Assembly (NCBI GenBank): GCA_033764055.1
Contig: JANRJI010000037.1
Span: forward strand, 114,918 to 178,917
Length of the DNA: 64,000 bases
Direction of reading: 5' to 3'
Source of the DNA: Ga0077555 sp033764055
GTDB taxonomy: Bacteria; Pseudomonadota; Alphaproteobacteria; Rhizobiales; Hyphomicrobiaceae
Part shown: in pieces, positions 1 to 8,510 of the stretch
Numbering within the stretch: the stretch's first letter is position 1
Layout: every line of letters begins with the position of its first letter
The notes under the pieces: model-generated
Database searches by the model: none
What the model saw: only the letters and a program-made list of their open reading frames with translations
Told to the model about the DNA's origin: nothing
Made by a program: the position numbers and the translations under genes

Positions 1-98
1 TCAAGCGCCGTTTGAAGCTCCCGCCGGACTGGCGTATAGCGTGCCGTGTCGGCCACGTCCGCGCCGTCTGGACCATCGAGACCCGCATCCGAGAGCCC

Positions 99-341
99 AT
101 GAAAGCCCGCATCAAGATCACCCTCAAGTCCGGCGTCCTCGATCCCCAGGGCAAGGCCATTCAGACGGCACTGGCGAGCCTCGGCTTCTCTGGCGTGGAC
201 GAGGTCCGCCAGGGCAAATACCTTGAGATCGACCTCAACGAGACCGACGAGGCCAGGGCGAAGGCGCAGGTCGAGCGCATGTGCCGCGAGCTGCTCGCGA
301 ACCAGGTCATCGAGAACTACAGCTATGAGCTCGGCACCTGA
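99..341 (+). CDS. purS: Phosphoribosylformylglycinamidine synthase subunit PurS
   Basis: PurS is the small structural subunit that bridges PurL and PurQ in the FGAM synthetase complex, step four of purine synthesis in the cytoplasm. The 80-residue product has the normal family length, begins MKARIKITLK and ends in the typical PurS helix-strand segment with the closing motif IENYSYEL. A longer reading from position 12 exists, but residue 30 (ATG at 99) matches the family start. It is followed by a small overlapping ORF and then purQ, the usual order for split FGAM synthetases. purL is not next to it here. Confidence 0.95.
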   Translation: MKARIKITLKSGVLDPQGKAIQTALASLGFSGVDEVRQGKYLEIDLNETDEARAKAQVERMCRELLANQVIENYSYELGT

Positions 342-474
342 GCCCGCGATGCGGCAGACCGATCCCCACGACGATGCTGTCCGAGCCATCCGATTCATGG
401 CCGTCAAGGCGGCCATCTTCATCCTGATACCGCTGATTGCCGCGCTCGTCGCCGTATGGTGGCGGTTCGGGTGA
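325..474 (+). CDS. Small single-pass membrane protein between purS and purQ
   Basis: I do not recognise a named family. The ORF starts at ATG 325, inside the last codons of purS (overlap 325-341), and would make 49 residues; an internal ATG at 349 would give 41. The C-terminal half is one clear hydrophobic helix (AAIFILIPLIAALVAVWW) preceded by a basic, polar N-terminus, so a single-span membrane protein is expected. Its stop at 474 lies 21 bases before the purQ ATG. Being sandwiched and overlapping in a purine operon suggests it is translated, but no function can be read from sequence. Confidence 0.6.
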   Translation: MSSAPEPAMRQTDPHDDAVRAIRFMAVKAAIFILIPLIAALVAVWWRFG

Positions 475-495
475 TTGGTGCGAGGAGACAACCGA

Positions 496-1191
496 ATGCG
501 CGCAGCCGTTATCGTCTTCCCGGGCTCCAACTGCGATCGTGACGTCAAGGTGGCGCTCGAGGCCGTCACCGGCCGGCCCGCCCACATGGTCTGGCACGGC
601 GAGACGACGCTCCCGGCCGTCGACGTGATCGTGCTGCCGGGCGGCTTCTCCTACGGCGACTATTTGCGCTGCGGCGCCATGGCCGCCCACTCGGCCGTGA
701 TGCGCGAGGTCGTCGCACGCGCCACGGCCGGCACGCCCGTGCTCGGCATCTGCAACGGCTTCCAGATCCTCTGCGAGACCGGCCTGCTGCCGGGCGTGCT
801 CCAGCGCAACGCATCGCTGCGCTTCGTCTGCCGCGACACGTTCCTGAAGGTCGAGCGGAACGACACCGTGTTCACGCGCGCCTACGGGCAGGACGAGATC
901 GTCAACATTCCCGTGGCCCATGGCGACGGCAACTATTTCGCCGATGCAGCGACGCTCGATCGTCTGGAGGGTGAGGGCCGCGTCGTATTCCGCTACGTCG
1001 ACCCGGTGACTGGTGCAGCCACTCCCGAGGCCAACCCGAACGGGGCGCAGCGCAACATCGCCGGCGTCTGCAACGAGAGCCGGCGCATCGTCGGCCTGAT
1101 GCCGCATCCCGAGCGCCACTTCGACAAGATGCTCGGCTCGGCCGACGGCCGACGCGTGTTCGAGAGCGCGATGCAGAGCGTGGCCGCCTGA
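496..1191 (+). CDS. purQ: Phosphoribosylformylglycinamidine synthase, glutaminase subunit PurQ
   Basis: PurQ is the class I glutamine amidotransferase subunit that supplies ammonia to PurL for FGAR to FGAM conversion. The product (231 residues) begins MRAAVIVFPGSNCDRD, contains the oxyanion and nucleophile-elbow region GICNGFQIL with the catalytic Cys, and ends with the HPERH segment carrying the catalytic His and Glu. ATG 496 is preceded by a GAGGAGA ribosome-binding site at about 482-488; the longer TTG start at 475 is not needed. It lies in the same operon as purS. Confidence 0.96.
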   Translation: MRAAVIVFPGSNCDRDVKVALEAVTGRPAHMVWHGETTLPAVDVIVLPGGFSYGDYLRCGAMAAHSAVMREVVARATAGTPVLGICNGFQILCETGLLPGVLQRNASLRFVCRDTFLKVERNDTVFTRAYGQDEIVNIPVAHGDGNYFADAATLDRLEGEGRVVFRYVDPVTGAATPEANPNGAQRNIAGVCNESRRIVGLMPHPERHFDKMLGSADGRRVFESAMQSVAA

Positions 1192-1227
1192 TCGGCAACT
1201 GTACGCAAATCCTCGGTCGGTAAGATT

Positions 1228-1246
1228 GGGGCTCCACTGAAGCCCC
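1228..1246 (+). terminator. Hairpin after purQ
   Basis: GGGGCT and AGCCCC form a perfect 6-bp stem around a 7-base loop, 36 bases after the purQ stop. CCTCGG at 1211-1216 and CCGAGG at 1245-1250 are also complementary, giving an alternative outer pairing. There is no clear U-run, so intrinsic termination is only a possibility. Confidence 0.4.
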
Positions 1247-1260
1247 GAGGTTGCCGTGCT

Positions 1261-1908
1261 TTGCGCAAGACGGTAGCCGCCACGACACTGGCCTTGGTTG
1301 CCGGCCCGGCGCTTGGTCAGGATCTCGGCTCCTGCCACTTCCCGTTGCCGCGGGACGCCGAAACGGTCCTGGTCGGCGTCTACGAGGGCGGGCTCAAGAC
1401 GAGCGTGCGGCTCCCGTCCGGCGACGACGACATGAAGTCGGTGAAGGTGCAGGTAGCGCGGTGGGAGATGCCGATCTTCCTCGTGTTGTCGTCCTACCGG
1501 TCCGTCGCGTGGGACCTCCGCATCGACAAGGGCGCCGAGATCGCCGGCGTTCTGGTGCTTGGGTATTACGCCCAGGCCGTCATGAACCTTCCGGCCGAGG
1601 TACAGCTCGCCTTCTCGGTTTTCGAGAACGGCACCGGACACGACTGCCCGAGACCGGTGCAGTATCCCTACAAGGATGGAACCAGGGAATTGTCCGCCGT
1701 CCGCGATATGCTCGACCGCGAGTTCAGCCGCGACATCACCGAGTTCCACGGCGCTTACAAGGGCGAATGCCTGCCTCTACCGTGTGCTGCCGTGACAGCG
1801 GCTGGTGCCTCGGGAGATCGACCCAGCTGGTGGTCGTGGCTGCTCGGAACGGCGTCGACGCCGCCAGCGGCTCACCCGATCCGCGCATCGACCCGCCTCT
1901 TGCGGTGA
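1261..1908 (+). CDS. Secreted protein of unknown function
   Basis: The reading frame starts at TTG 1261 and gives 215 residues. The first 20 form a Sec signal peptide (MRKTVAATTLALVAGPALGQ) with probable cleavage after ALG. The mature part has five Cys residues (in SCHF, HDCPR, GECLPLPC) and two hydrophobic strands, and a moderately basic, Pro/Ser-rich tail after about residue 175 that may not be part of the folded domain. I do not recognise the family. The start codon is weakly supported: a GAGG lies 11 bases upstream. It stands alone between the purQ hairpin and the convergent GNAT gene, which ends 16 bases away. Confidence 0.55.
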   Translation: MRKTVAATTLALVAGPALGQDLGSCHFPLPRDAETVLVGVYEGGLKTSVRLPSGDDDMKSVKVQVARWEMPIFLVLSSYRSVAWDLRIDKGAEIAGVLVLGYYAQAVMNLPAEVQLAFSVFENGTGHDCPRPVQYPYKDGTRELSAVRDMLDREFSRDITEFHGAYKGECLPLPCAAVTAAGASGDRPSWWSWLLGTASTPPAAHPIRASTRLLR

Positions 1909-1924
1909 GCCGCTGCCGGGCCGC

Positions 1925-2428
1925 CTATCTTCTTGGCCGCTCGATCCGCATCACCCAGACCGGACCGAGCGCTGCATCGCCTGCGATCCGCTCCCAGCGG
2001 AAGCCCACCCCCTCGACGGCGCGCGCGGCCGCCTCGCTACGCACCGGGACGCGAATGACGCAGGCCAGCGCCAGCGTGGTCGAGAACACCTCGGCGACCA
2101 GCAGCGCCAGCGCCCGACCACCGAGGCCTCGGCCACGGTGGCCGGCCGAGGCGATGAATACGGCACAGTCCCATGTCGCAGGCGGCAACGCTGCCGCGTG
2201 GTCGCCGCCGAGCAGCACGCAGTCCAAGGCGTGAGCATAGCCGACCGTGGCGCCGTCGATCTCAATCATTCGGCAGATGGTCCCAGGCCCCGCCAACGCC
2301 AGCGACACCTCCGCCTCCGCGGCGGCCGCGGAGCCCCAGAACGCCTGCACCTCTGGCATCGACAACCAGCGGCGCACCTGATCGCGATCGGCGGGGCCGA
2401 TCGGTACGAGGTGCGGCGCGCCCGTCAT
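1925..2428 (-). CDS. GNAT family N-acetyltransferase
   Basis: This 167-residue protein has the GNAT acetyl-CoA fold: an N-terminal helix pair, a central strand (ATWDCAVFIA) followed by the pyrophosphate-binding loop HRGRGLGGRAL (about residues 97-107), and a C-terminal GFRWERI segment typical of small-molecule or aminoglycoside 6'-type acetyltransferases. The acceptor substrate cannot be told. ATG 2428 was chosen because upstream sequence in the frame is low-complexity readthrough of the next gene. It lies 23 bases downstream of the DUF2147 gene on the same strand and is probably co-transcribed with it. Confidence 0.8.
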   Translation of the reverse strand: MTGAPHLVPIGPADRDQVRRWLSMPEVQAFWGSAAAAEAEVSLALAGPGTICRMIEIDGATVGYAHALDCVLLGGDHAAALPPATWDCAVFIASAGHRGRGLGGRALALLVAEVFSTTLALACVIRVPVRSEAAARAVEGVGFRWERIAGDAALGPVWVMRIERPRR

Positions 2429-2451
2429 GGCCTCGTCAGTCCTTGCACCCG

Positions 2452-3039
2452 TCACGCCGGGGCTGGCGCCGGGCACGCCGGTTGCGGCATCTGGGCCGCC
2501 CGGCGCCACTGGAACGTCTCGCTCAGGAATTTGAAGCCCTTGTAGCCCTTCACCTGCAACACGTCCGGGGAGCGCAGGCGCAGCTCCACGTCGAAGCTTT
2601 CCCCCTGCTCGGGATCGTAGATCCAGCCGCCGTCCCAGGAGCCGTCTCGCATGGGTTGCAGGTTGCCGATAACCTGCAGGCCGCAGATCAGCCGGTCGCG
2701 CAGCTTGCGGTTCTCGTTGAGCTTGTCGCGCAGCGGCTGGCCCGTCTTGTCGAGTGGTTGCTGCATCCAGACGATGCGGCCACACAGACCGGGGCCGCAG
2801 GGGAGGATCTCCACGGCCCCGCGCCCGGTGTGGTCGATCCAGACGCCGAGCGGCCCCGGCACCGGTGCGGGTGCGGCAGGCGCAGGTGCTGCCGTGGTGG
2901 CACGCTTCGGCTGCGGCTGCGGCTGCGGTTGCTGTGCGAGCGCGATGGCGCCCTGGCCGAGCAGCAATGCCAGCCCGGCTGCAAGACCGAGCCATCCCAG
3001 CCTCGCGCCATGCCTCGTTCTGTTGAATTGCTCGATCAT
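2452..3039 (-). CDS. DUF2147-like secreted protein
   Basis: A 195-residue exported protein. Residues 1-35 form a signal peptide (hydrophobic core LAAGLALLLGQGAIALA), followed by a Pro/Gln-rich linker. The rest has DUF2147 hallmarks: GVWIDHTGRGAVEILPCG, GRIVWM, and the DGSWDGGWIYDPEQGESFD and KGYKGF segments, which fold as a lipocalin-like barrel in related proteins. The molecular role of this family is unknown, though it is usually periplasmic. Other in-frame starts lie at 3054 (ATG) and 3066 (TTG); ATG 3039 gives the most normal signal peptide. Confidence 0.8.
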   Translation of the reverse strand: MIEQFNRTRHGARLGWLGLAAGLALLLGQGAIALAQQPQPQPQPKRATTAAPAPAAPAPVPGPLGVWIDHTGRGAVEILPCGPGLCGRIVWMQQPLDKTGQPLRDKLNENRKLRDRLICGLQVIGNLQPMRDGSWDGGWIYDPEQGESFDVELRLRSPDVLQVKGYKGFKFLSETFQWRRAAQMPQPACPAPAPA

Positions 3040-3472
3040 GACCTGCCATTCCATCGATTGGACCAATCCGGGCCCCGGGCGCCACCTGCCAGCAGCGCCG
3101 ATTCACCGCCTAGCAGCACCCCGCCTGCCCGCCGTCAAGCCCACGTCGACTGTGAGAGGCGTCACCGGCAGCAGCCCGCCGGCCACGGCGACGTTGACAA
3201 AACGCGAACGGCGCTCCAATACGCCTCAAACCTTGGCATCGCCAAGGCGATCGAGTTGACGCAGGTGCCCGGGCTGACGGGACCTTTACCCTGACAGGTG
3301 CCACAACGGGCATTCGGCCCGCGGTGACGTATATAAGGATCGCGCGCCACGCAGGCGAGGTGGTCGCGGGGCTCACGAGCAGTGACCCGGCAGCCAGCGA
3401 CGCGAGACCGACGCCGGCACGGGTCGCCGGCGGCCCCCAATTCGCCGAAAATAGTGGGTAGCTGGCGTACCG
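3040..3472. other. Divergent intergenic region with a palindrome
   Basis: This 433-base region separates the DUF2147 gene (leftward) from the exporter permease (rightward). It holds a TTGACA at 3194-3199 with only a weak -10 match at the right distance, a 17-base perfect inverted repeat CCTTGGC-ATC-GCCAAGG at 3231-3247 that could be an operator, and TATATAAGGAT at 3330-3340. No coding sequence is convincing here. Confidence 0.4.
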
Positions 3473-4600
3473 ATGGTCCTCACACTCGCCTTTCGCAACC
3501 TCTTCCACGACCGCATCCGTTTGGTCGTGACGCTGGTTGGCATCCTGTTCTCGATTGTTCTGGTCGCCGTTCAACTCGGGCTTTACCTCGGCGCGCGCAA
3601 GATGATCGTCGGCATGATCGACAACGCCCGTGTCGAGCTGTGGATCACAGCGTTCGGGGCCAAGAGCTTCGAGGAATCCGGGAGCCTCAACGGCGGCGAG
3701 CGCTACATCGCGCTGTCGGTGCCTGGCGTCGCCTCGGTCGAGCCGCTGGTGGCGGCATTCAACGAGTGGCGAAAGCCTGCCGGCGGGACTGCCCTCTCGG
3801 TCGTCGTCGGAACCGATCTGGCAGAGGGCAGCCTGAAGCCCTGGAATCTGGTCGCGGGCAACGATGCCGACCTCTTCGGCCCCGACGCGGTGATCGTGGA
3901 TCGCACCTACCTGAAGGAGCTTGGCATCACCGGCCTCGGCGACGCTGCTCAGATCGACGTGATGCGCGTCAAGGTGGTGGCGATGACCGAGGGCATCCGG
4001 TCGTTCACCACAGCACCTTACGTTTTCATGACACTGGATCGTGCCCGTCAGGTGCAGGGCATGACCGGCAACCAGACCACGTTCCTGCTCGTCAAGCTGG
4101 AGCCGGGTGCCGACAGGGATACGGTCCAGAAGGCGCTCGCCGCACGTCTGCCAGACGTCGAGGTGCTGACGACGGAAACCTTCCGGCAGCGCAGCCTGGC
4201 CCACTGGCTGTTCTCGACCGGCGCAGGCGTGGCACTGATCGGTGGCGCTTTCCTCGGCACATTGGTCGGCACGGTGATCGTGGCGCAGACACTCTACTCG
4301 AGCACCAAGGACCATCTGAACGAGTTCGCGACGTTGCGGGCGCTCGGATCGTCGGCGGGCTATATCCACCGTGTCATCCTGTTGCAGGCGGCGCTGTCAG
4401 CGGCCATCGGCTACGGCCTCGGCATGACGCTCGCTCTCGCCATCATCGAGGCCAGCAAGAACACCGCCTTGCCGATCATCATGACACCCGGCCTCGCGGT
4501 CGGTCTGCTCGTCCTCACCGTGTTCATGTGCGCCATCTCGGCCTTGGCCGCCATCATGAAGGTGACCCGCATCGACCCTGCCATGGTGTTCGCCCGATGA
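3473..4600 (+). CDS. devC: ABC exporter permease, DevC/MacB-like
   Basis: A 375-residue inner-membrane permease with the DevC/MacB (FtsX-fold) layout. There is one N-terminal membrane helix (about 16-40), a periplasmic domain of about 210 residues, then three helices near 250-275, 300-325 and 340-365. It begins LAFRNLFHDRIRL, the typical amphipathic start, and ends KVTRIDPAMVFAR, the usual 'P-x-x-V-F/L-R' tail. Its stop overlaps the ATPase start (ATGA at 4597-4600), so permease, ATPase and the membrane-fusion protein form one operon. The likely role is export of a lipid or small compound through a tripartite pump; substrate unknown. Confidence 0.87.
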   Translation: MVLTLAFRNLFHDRIRLVVTLVGILFSIVLVAVQLGLYLGARKMIVGMIDNARVELWITAFGAKSFEESGSLNGGERYIALSVPGVASVEPLVAAFNEWRKPAGGTALSVVVGTDLAEGSLKPWNLVAGNDADLFGPDAVIVDRTYLKELGITGLGDAAQIDVMRVKVVAMTEGIRSFTTAPYVFMTLDRARQVQGMTGNQTTFLLVKLEPGADRDTVQKALAARLPDVEVLTTETFRQRSLAHWLFSTGAGVALIGGAFLGTLVGTVIVAQTLYSSTKDHLNEFATLRALGSSAGYIHRVILLQAALSAAIGYGLGMTLALAIIEASKNTALPIIMTPGLAVGLLVLTVFMCAISALAAIMKVTRIDPAMVFAR

Positions 4601-5337
4601 GCGCTCGGACCATTTTGGAGGCCCGCGGCATCGTCAAGGAGCTGGGCCATGGCGCGGGCAAGGTGCTGGCGCTCAAGGGCGTCGACATCACCCTGCATGC
4701 AGGCGAGCTGACGCTGCTGATGGGCCCGTCCGGCTCGGGGAAGACGACGCTGCTCTCCATCATGGGCTGCATCCTGGCGCCGACGGCGGGGAGCCTGTCC
4801 ATCCTCGGCGAGCCGACCGAGAATCTCGATCCGGAAGGGCTCGCCGACCTGCGCCGTCGTCACATCGGGTTCGTGTTCCAGTCCTACAATCTGTTTCCCA
4901 CTCTATCGGCGCTGGAGAACGTCCGCCTTGGCCTCGATGTCCGCGGTATCCGGGGCGCGGCAGCAGCGGCCGAGGCCCGCGCGGCTCTCGTCGCCGTGGG
5001 CCTGGAGCATCGCTTGCGCAACTACCCGCGAAACCTGTCCGGAGGCGAGCAGCAGCGTGTAGCCATTGCTCGTGCGCTCGCCGGCTCGCCCGCTCTGTTG
5101 CTGGCCGACGAGCCGACCGCAGCACTCGACGCCGACAACGGCCAGAACGTGATGGCGCTGCTCTCAGACCTCGCTCGCGACAAGAGCCGCGCCATTCTCG
5201 CCGTCACCCATGATCACCGCACACTGCCGCACGCCGACCGTATCGTCCACATCGAGGACGGCCGGATCGTCGGCGAGGAGCGCCAGACGCCGGAGCGCCG
5301 AGCGCGCGCAACCGGCCGTGCCAAGGAGAAAGCCTGA
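4597..5337 (+). CDS. devA: ABC exporter ATPase, DevA/LolD-type
   Basis: This 246-residue ATPase powers the adjacent permease. It shows Walker A (GPSGSGKTT, about 47-55), Q-loop (FVFQSYNLFP), signature LSGGEQQRVAIARAL, Walker B (LLLADEPTAALD) and the switch His (VTHDHR). This pattern is the MacB/LolD/DevA subfamily. ATG 4597 overlaps the permease stop by four bases, implying translational coupling; an upstream in-frame reading is only the antiparallel shadow of the permease gene. A basic tail of about 20 residues follows the core. Confidence 0.92.
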   Translation: MSARTILEARGIVKELGHGAGKVLALKGVDITLHAGELTLLMGPSGSGKTTLLSIMGCILAPTAGSLSILGEPTENLDPEGLADLRRRHIGFVFQSYNLFPTLSALENVRLGLDVRGIRGAAAAAEARAALVAVGLEHRLRNYPRNLSGGEQQRVAIARALAGSPALLLADEPTAALDADNGQNVMALLSDLARDKSRAILAVTHDHRTLPHADRIVHIEDGRIVGEERQTPERRARATGRAKEKA

Positions 5338-5342
5338 GTCTC

Positions 5343-6596
5343 ATGTCGAGCACCCCGTCCCCCCTCGTTCCCCTGATGCTCGCGGCGCTCACTGCGGTCG
5401 GCGTCGCGATCGGCATCCAGCATATCGGCTCCGAGACCAAGAGCAATCCGCCCGGACAGACCCAGGTGCAGGCGACGATCCGACCGAAGTGGACCGCCTC
5501 GGCGCAGGGTCGTGTCGAGCCCAAGGGCGGCGAGATCCGTCTCTCGGCTCAGACGCCCGGCCGAATAGAGAACGTGCTCGTGAAGGTCAACGATACGGTG
5601 CGTGCGGGAGATCTCCTGATCCGCATCGACGATGCCGATGCGCTGGCCCGTCTGCTCGGCGCCGACGCTGAGGCCGGCGTCAGGAAGCGCGAGCGCGACA
5701 GCGAGACCGGCGTGCCCCGCCTGGCCCAGGATCGCCGGAATGCGGAGGACCGCCTGAACACGACCGAGCGCGCCATCGCCGTGTCTCGCCTCGAGCTCGA
5801 CCGCCTGATGCTGGCCCGCCACGCCAGTTCCACATCGATCCGGCCCGAGCAGATCGACGCCCAGCGGAAGGTCCTCGAGGAGGCGCTGAAGCGCCTCGAC
5901 GAGGACAGGCAGGCCCTGCGTCAGAGTCAGCTTGCGACCGGTGTTCCGTTGCCGACGCGGCTCGAGGCCGGGCTGACGGCCTCCCGCGCCGAGCTGTCGC
6001 TGGCCGAGGCCGCGCTCGAGCGCACCCGCGTGCGTGCCCCCTTCGACGCGACCGTTCTGCAGGTGATCGCGCATGTCGGCGAGAACGCTGCGGCCTCTCC
6101 GGAGCAGCCGCTCGTCATCGTCGGCGACCTCGCGGCCTTGCGCGTGCGCGCCGAGGTCGAGGAGCGGGACGCAGCAAAAGTCACGGTCGGCCAGGAGGTG
6201 GTGCTCAAGACGGACGCCTTCGCCGGTCGCGAGTTCAAGGGCCGGGTCGCCACCATCGCCAGGGCCATGCGTCCCCCGACGCTCGCCCGGAAGGGCCCGC
6301 GCCGGCCGAGCGACCTCGACACGCTCGAAGTGATGATCGATGTCGACGCGGGATCGAGCCTGTTGCCGGGCATGCGGGTCGATGTCTACTTCGCCGTGCC
6401 ACAGCCCGGCGGCACGGAGCCACCGAAGGCGGAATCGAGCTCTCTCGCACCCCCTGCTGCTGCCCCGGCCGGTGGACCGGCTGCGGCCGCGCCAAAGGCG
6501 CAGGGCGCGACTGGGGTCATCACTCCGGCATCGGCCGTGCCGGCGGCCGGGGCACCTCAGGTGCTCCCGCCGCTCGAGCAGCCGAAGGGCAACTGA
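5343..6596 (+). CDS. HlyD-family membrane fusion protein of the DevCA exporter
   Basis: The 417-residue product is a periplasmic adaptor. It has an N-terminal signal anchor (LMLAALTAVGVAIGI), a lipoyl-like half (GRVEPKGGEIRLSAQTPGRI, then VKVNDTVRAGDLLIRID), a long coiled-coil hairpin (about 105-225, rich in Arg/Glu/Leu), the second lipoyl half (RTRVRAPFDATVLQVIAHVGE) and a beta-barrel domain. The last 60 residues are a Pro/Ala-rich tail with no fold. It follows the ATPase by five bases. DevB is the cyanobacterial counterpart; gene order there is devBCA, here C-A-B. Confidence 0.87.
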   Translation: MSSTPSPLVPLMLAALTAVGVAIGIQHIGSETKSNPPGQTQVQATIRPKWTASAQGRVEPKGGEIRLSAQTPGRIENVLVKVNDTVRAGDLLIRIDDADALARLLGADAEAGVRKRERDSETGVPRLAQDRRNAEDRLNTTERAIAVSRLELDRLMLARHASSTSIRPEQIDAQRKVLEEALKRLDEDRQALRQSQLATGVPLPTRLEAGLTASRAELSLAEAALERTRVRAPFDATVLQVIAHVGENAAASPEQPLVIVGDLAALRVRAEVEERDAAKVTVGQEVVLKTDAFAGREFKGRVATIARAMRPPTLARKGPRRPSDLDTLEVMIDVDAGSSLLPGMRVDVYFAVPQPGGTEPPKAESSSLAPPAAAPAGGPAAAAPKAQGATGVITPASAVPAAGAPQVLPPLEQPKGN

Positions 6597-6617
6597 AGGA
6601 TAACACCGCCCGGCTCA

Positions 6618-7652
6618 TCAGCCCTTCCGTTTCGGACCTCTCACCGCGCGGATGATCTCGGCCATCACCGACACGGCGATCTCGGCCGGCGTCTGGGCGC
6701 CGATGTCGATGCCGATGGGGGCGCGGATGCGGGCGAGCTCCTCCTCGGTGATGCCGGCAGCGAGCAGCCGCTCCCGCCGCTTGGCGTGATTGCGGCTGGA
6801 GCCGAGCGCGCCGACGTAGAGGCAGTCCGACTTGAGCGCGAGCTTCAGCGCCTCGTCGTCGATATGGCCGACGTGGGCCAGGGCGACCACCGCGGTGTAG
6901 GGATCGAGGCCGATCCTCGGCAGCACGTCCTGCGGCCACTCGGCATGAATCGTGATGCCCGGGAAACGCTCAGGTGCCGCGAACGCCGAGCGGGGATCCA
7001 CCACCTGCACCTCGTAGCCGGCGAGCTTCGAGATCTCGGCGAGCACCTGGCCGATGTGCGAGGCGCCCACCACCACGATGCGCGCCGGCGGCACCAGCGC
7101 GTGGAGGAACACATCGCCGTCCGGCGTCTCCTTGAGCTGGCTCTTGGCCGTCGAGAAGCGCTGGGCGATGTCGTCCGGGACACCCTTGTCCTCGCGTGCG
7201 AAGACTTTCTTGGCACCGTCCGCGAGTCGCGTCTCGATGACGAGGCCGTGCCGCTGCTGCTGCGCCTCGACCGCCTTGGCGACCAGCTCGGCGCCACCGC
7301 CCTCGGCCTCGATTCGCTCTACGTAGACCTTGACCTTCCCGCCGCACGGCAGACCTGCCCGCCACGCCGTTTCGTCGGCGACACCGAATTCCAGCAGCCT
7401 GGGCTTGCCCGTCGCCATGATCTCCTCGGCCTCGGCGATAACGTCGCCCTCGATGCACCCCCCGGAGACCGAGCCCTGAAAGCGGCCGTCCTTGGCCACC
7501 GCCATCTGCCCGCCGATCGGCACGGGCGCCGAGCCCCAGGTGTCGACCACGGTGGCCATGGCGACGGCGCCGTCCTTGTCGAGCCATTCACGCGCGGCCT
7601 CGAGAACGCCGTGGCCATCGCGGGCGGTGTGGGGACGGGGTGTCTCGGCCAT
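6618..7652 (-). CDS. XdhC/CoxI family molybdenum-enzyme maturation protein
   Basis: This 344-residue protein has the XdhC_CoxI N-terminal domain (about 15-75, with VVDTWGSAPVPIGGQMAV and SGGCIEGDV) and a C-terminal Rossmann XdhC_C domain (about 190-335, VVVGASHIGQVLAEISKL). XdhC proteins bind molybdenum cofactor and help sulfurate and insert it into xanthine dehydrogenase/CO dehydrogenase-type hydroxylases. Its likely clients are the large-subunit genes at 44217 and 49376, far from it in this window. ATG 7652 has GGAG seven bases upstream. It is transcribed towards the exporter operon. Confidence 0.9.
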   Translation of the reverse strand: MAETPRPHTARDGHGVLEAAREWLDKDGAVAMATVVDTWGSAPVPIGGQMAVAKDGRFQGSVSGGCIEGDVIAEAEEIMATGKPRLLEFGVADETAWRAGLPCGGKVKVYVERIEAEGGGAELVAKAVEAQQQRHGLVIETRLADGAKKVFAREDKGVPDDIAQRFSTAKSQLKETPDGDVFLHALVPPARIVVVGASHIGQVLAEISKLAGYEVQVVDPRSAFAAPERFPGITIHAEWPQDVLPRIGLDPYTAVVALAHVGHIDDEALKLALKSDCLYVGALGSSRNHAKRRERLLAAGITEEELARIRAPIGIDIGAQTPAEIAVSVMAEIIRAVRGPKRKG

Positions 7653-7753
7653 GGCTGGCTCCAGGTCAGGTTCATCGGCTTGCGGGCGGGAGAGTACCGG
7701 GCCGGGCTACCATCGGTAAACAGCCGCGGCGACGCGTCCCGCCGTAGCTTGCG

Positions 7754-8278
7754 TCAGAGATCGCGTTCCCAGGTCTCGCCGACGAGATCCTGACCGAAGC
7801 CACGATAGGGCTCGGTCGCCGTCATCTCGAAGCCGAGCCGCTGATAGAGCCGGCGCGCCGGCACGAGCACGTCGTTGGTCCAGAGCGTCATGCGGGTGTA
7901 GCCCGCACCGCGCGCGAAGCTCATGCAATCCTCGACCAGCAAGCGTCCGAGCCCCGTCCCGCGCTGGCCGGGCTCGACGTAGACCATGCGCAGCTTGGCG
8001 ACATGCGGCGTGTCGCTCCGGACAACGAAGGCCGAGCCGACGGGACGTCCATCGCTCTCGGCGATGCGGCAGCAGTCGCGGGCCGGATCGAACCGCTCGA
8101 TGAAATCCGCGGCCACCTTCGCGACAAGCGCCTCGAACGTCCAGTCCCAGCCGTACTCGGCATGATAGAGCGCGCCGTGGCGGTGGACCACGTAGCCGAT
8201 GTCGCCAGGGCGCGGTTGACGCAGGATGTGGCCGGGGCGAGCCGGTCCCGAAGCGGGCGGCTCAGGCGCAGTAGGCAT
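7754..8278 (-). CDS. GNAT family N-acetyltransferase (MarR-fusion-like acetyltransferase domain)
   Basis: A 174-residue acetyltransferase. It resembles the acetyltransferase half of MarR-GNAT proteins: RQPRPGDIGYVVHRHGALY near the N-terminus, KLRMVYVEPGQRGTGLGRLLV with the acetyl-CoA loop, and the late YQRLGFEMT motif. The acceptor is unknown. Its ATG lies inside the end of the DUF1272 gene (17-base overlap), so the genes from paiB to this one form a tightly packed minus-strand operon of four. Confidence 0.87.
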   Translation of the reverse strand: MPTAPEPPASGPARPGHILRQPRPGDIGYVVHRHGALYHAEYGWDWTFEALVAKVAADFIERFDPARDCCRIAESDGRPVGSAFVVRSDTPHVAKLRMVYVEPGQRGTGLGRLLVEDCMSFARGAGYTRMTLWTNDVLVPARRLYQRLGFEMTATEPYRGFGQDLVGETWERDL

Positions 8279-8507
8279 GGGGCTTCACCACGCGCTCACC
8301 CGAGGCCGGGAACCGCGCCAGCTTGGCGGCCGGCCGCACCGGGCGCTTGACCAGCTCGCCGCCGCAGTTGGGACAATGTCCACCGAGCAGGCGCTCGGCC
8401 GCGCAATCGCGGCAGAACGTGCACTCGAACGAGCAGATCAGCGCCTCCTCCGAGGATGGCGGCAGATCCCGGTTGCAGCACTCACAGTTGGGTCGCAAGG
8501 CCAGCAT
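8262..8507 (-). CDS. DUF1272 domain protein with clustered cysteines
   Basis: The 81-residue protein matches DUF1272 (COG3813). It starts MLALRPNCECCNRDLPP and has Cys pairs C-E-C-C, C-x3-C-x2-C-x2-C and CPNCG that could hold one or two zinc ions. The biochemical role is not known. It overlaps the downstream GNAT gene by 17 bases and follows the cupin by three bases. Confidence 0.9.
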   Translation of the reverse strand: MLALRPNCECCNRDLPPSSEEALICSFECTFCRDCAAERLLGGHCPNCGGELVKRPVRPAAKLARFPASGERVVKPHAYCA

Positions 8508-8510
8508 GCG

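Noticed and set aside
307..1749. 480-residue minus-strand ORF
   Set aside because: It is the antisense shadow of purS, purQ and the following gene; it has no family features. Long open antisense frames are expected at this G+C content.
3110..4369. 419-residue minus-strand ORF
   Set aside because: Shadow of the DevC gene; Arg/His-rich translation with no domain.
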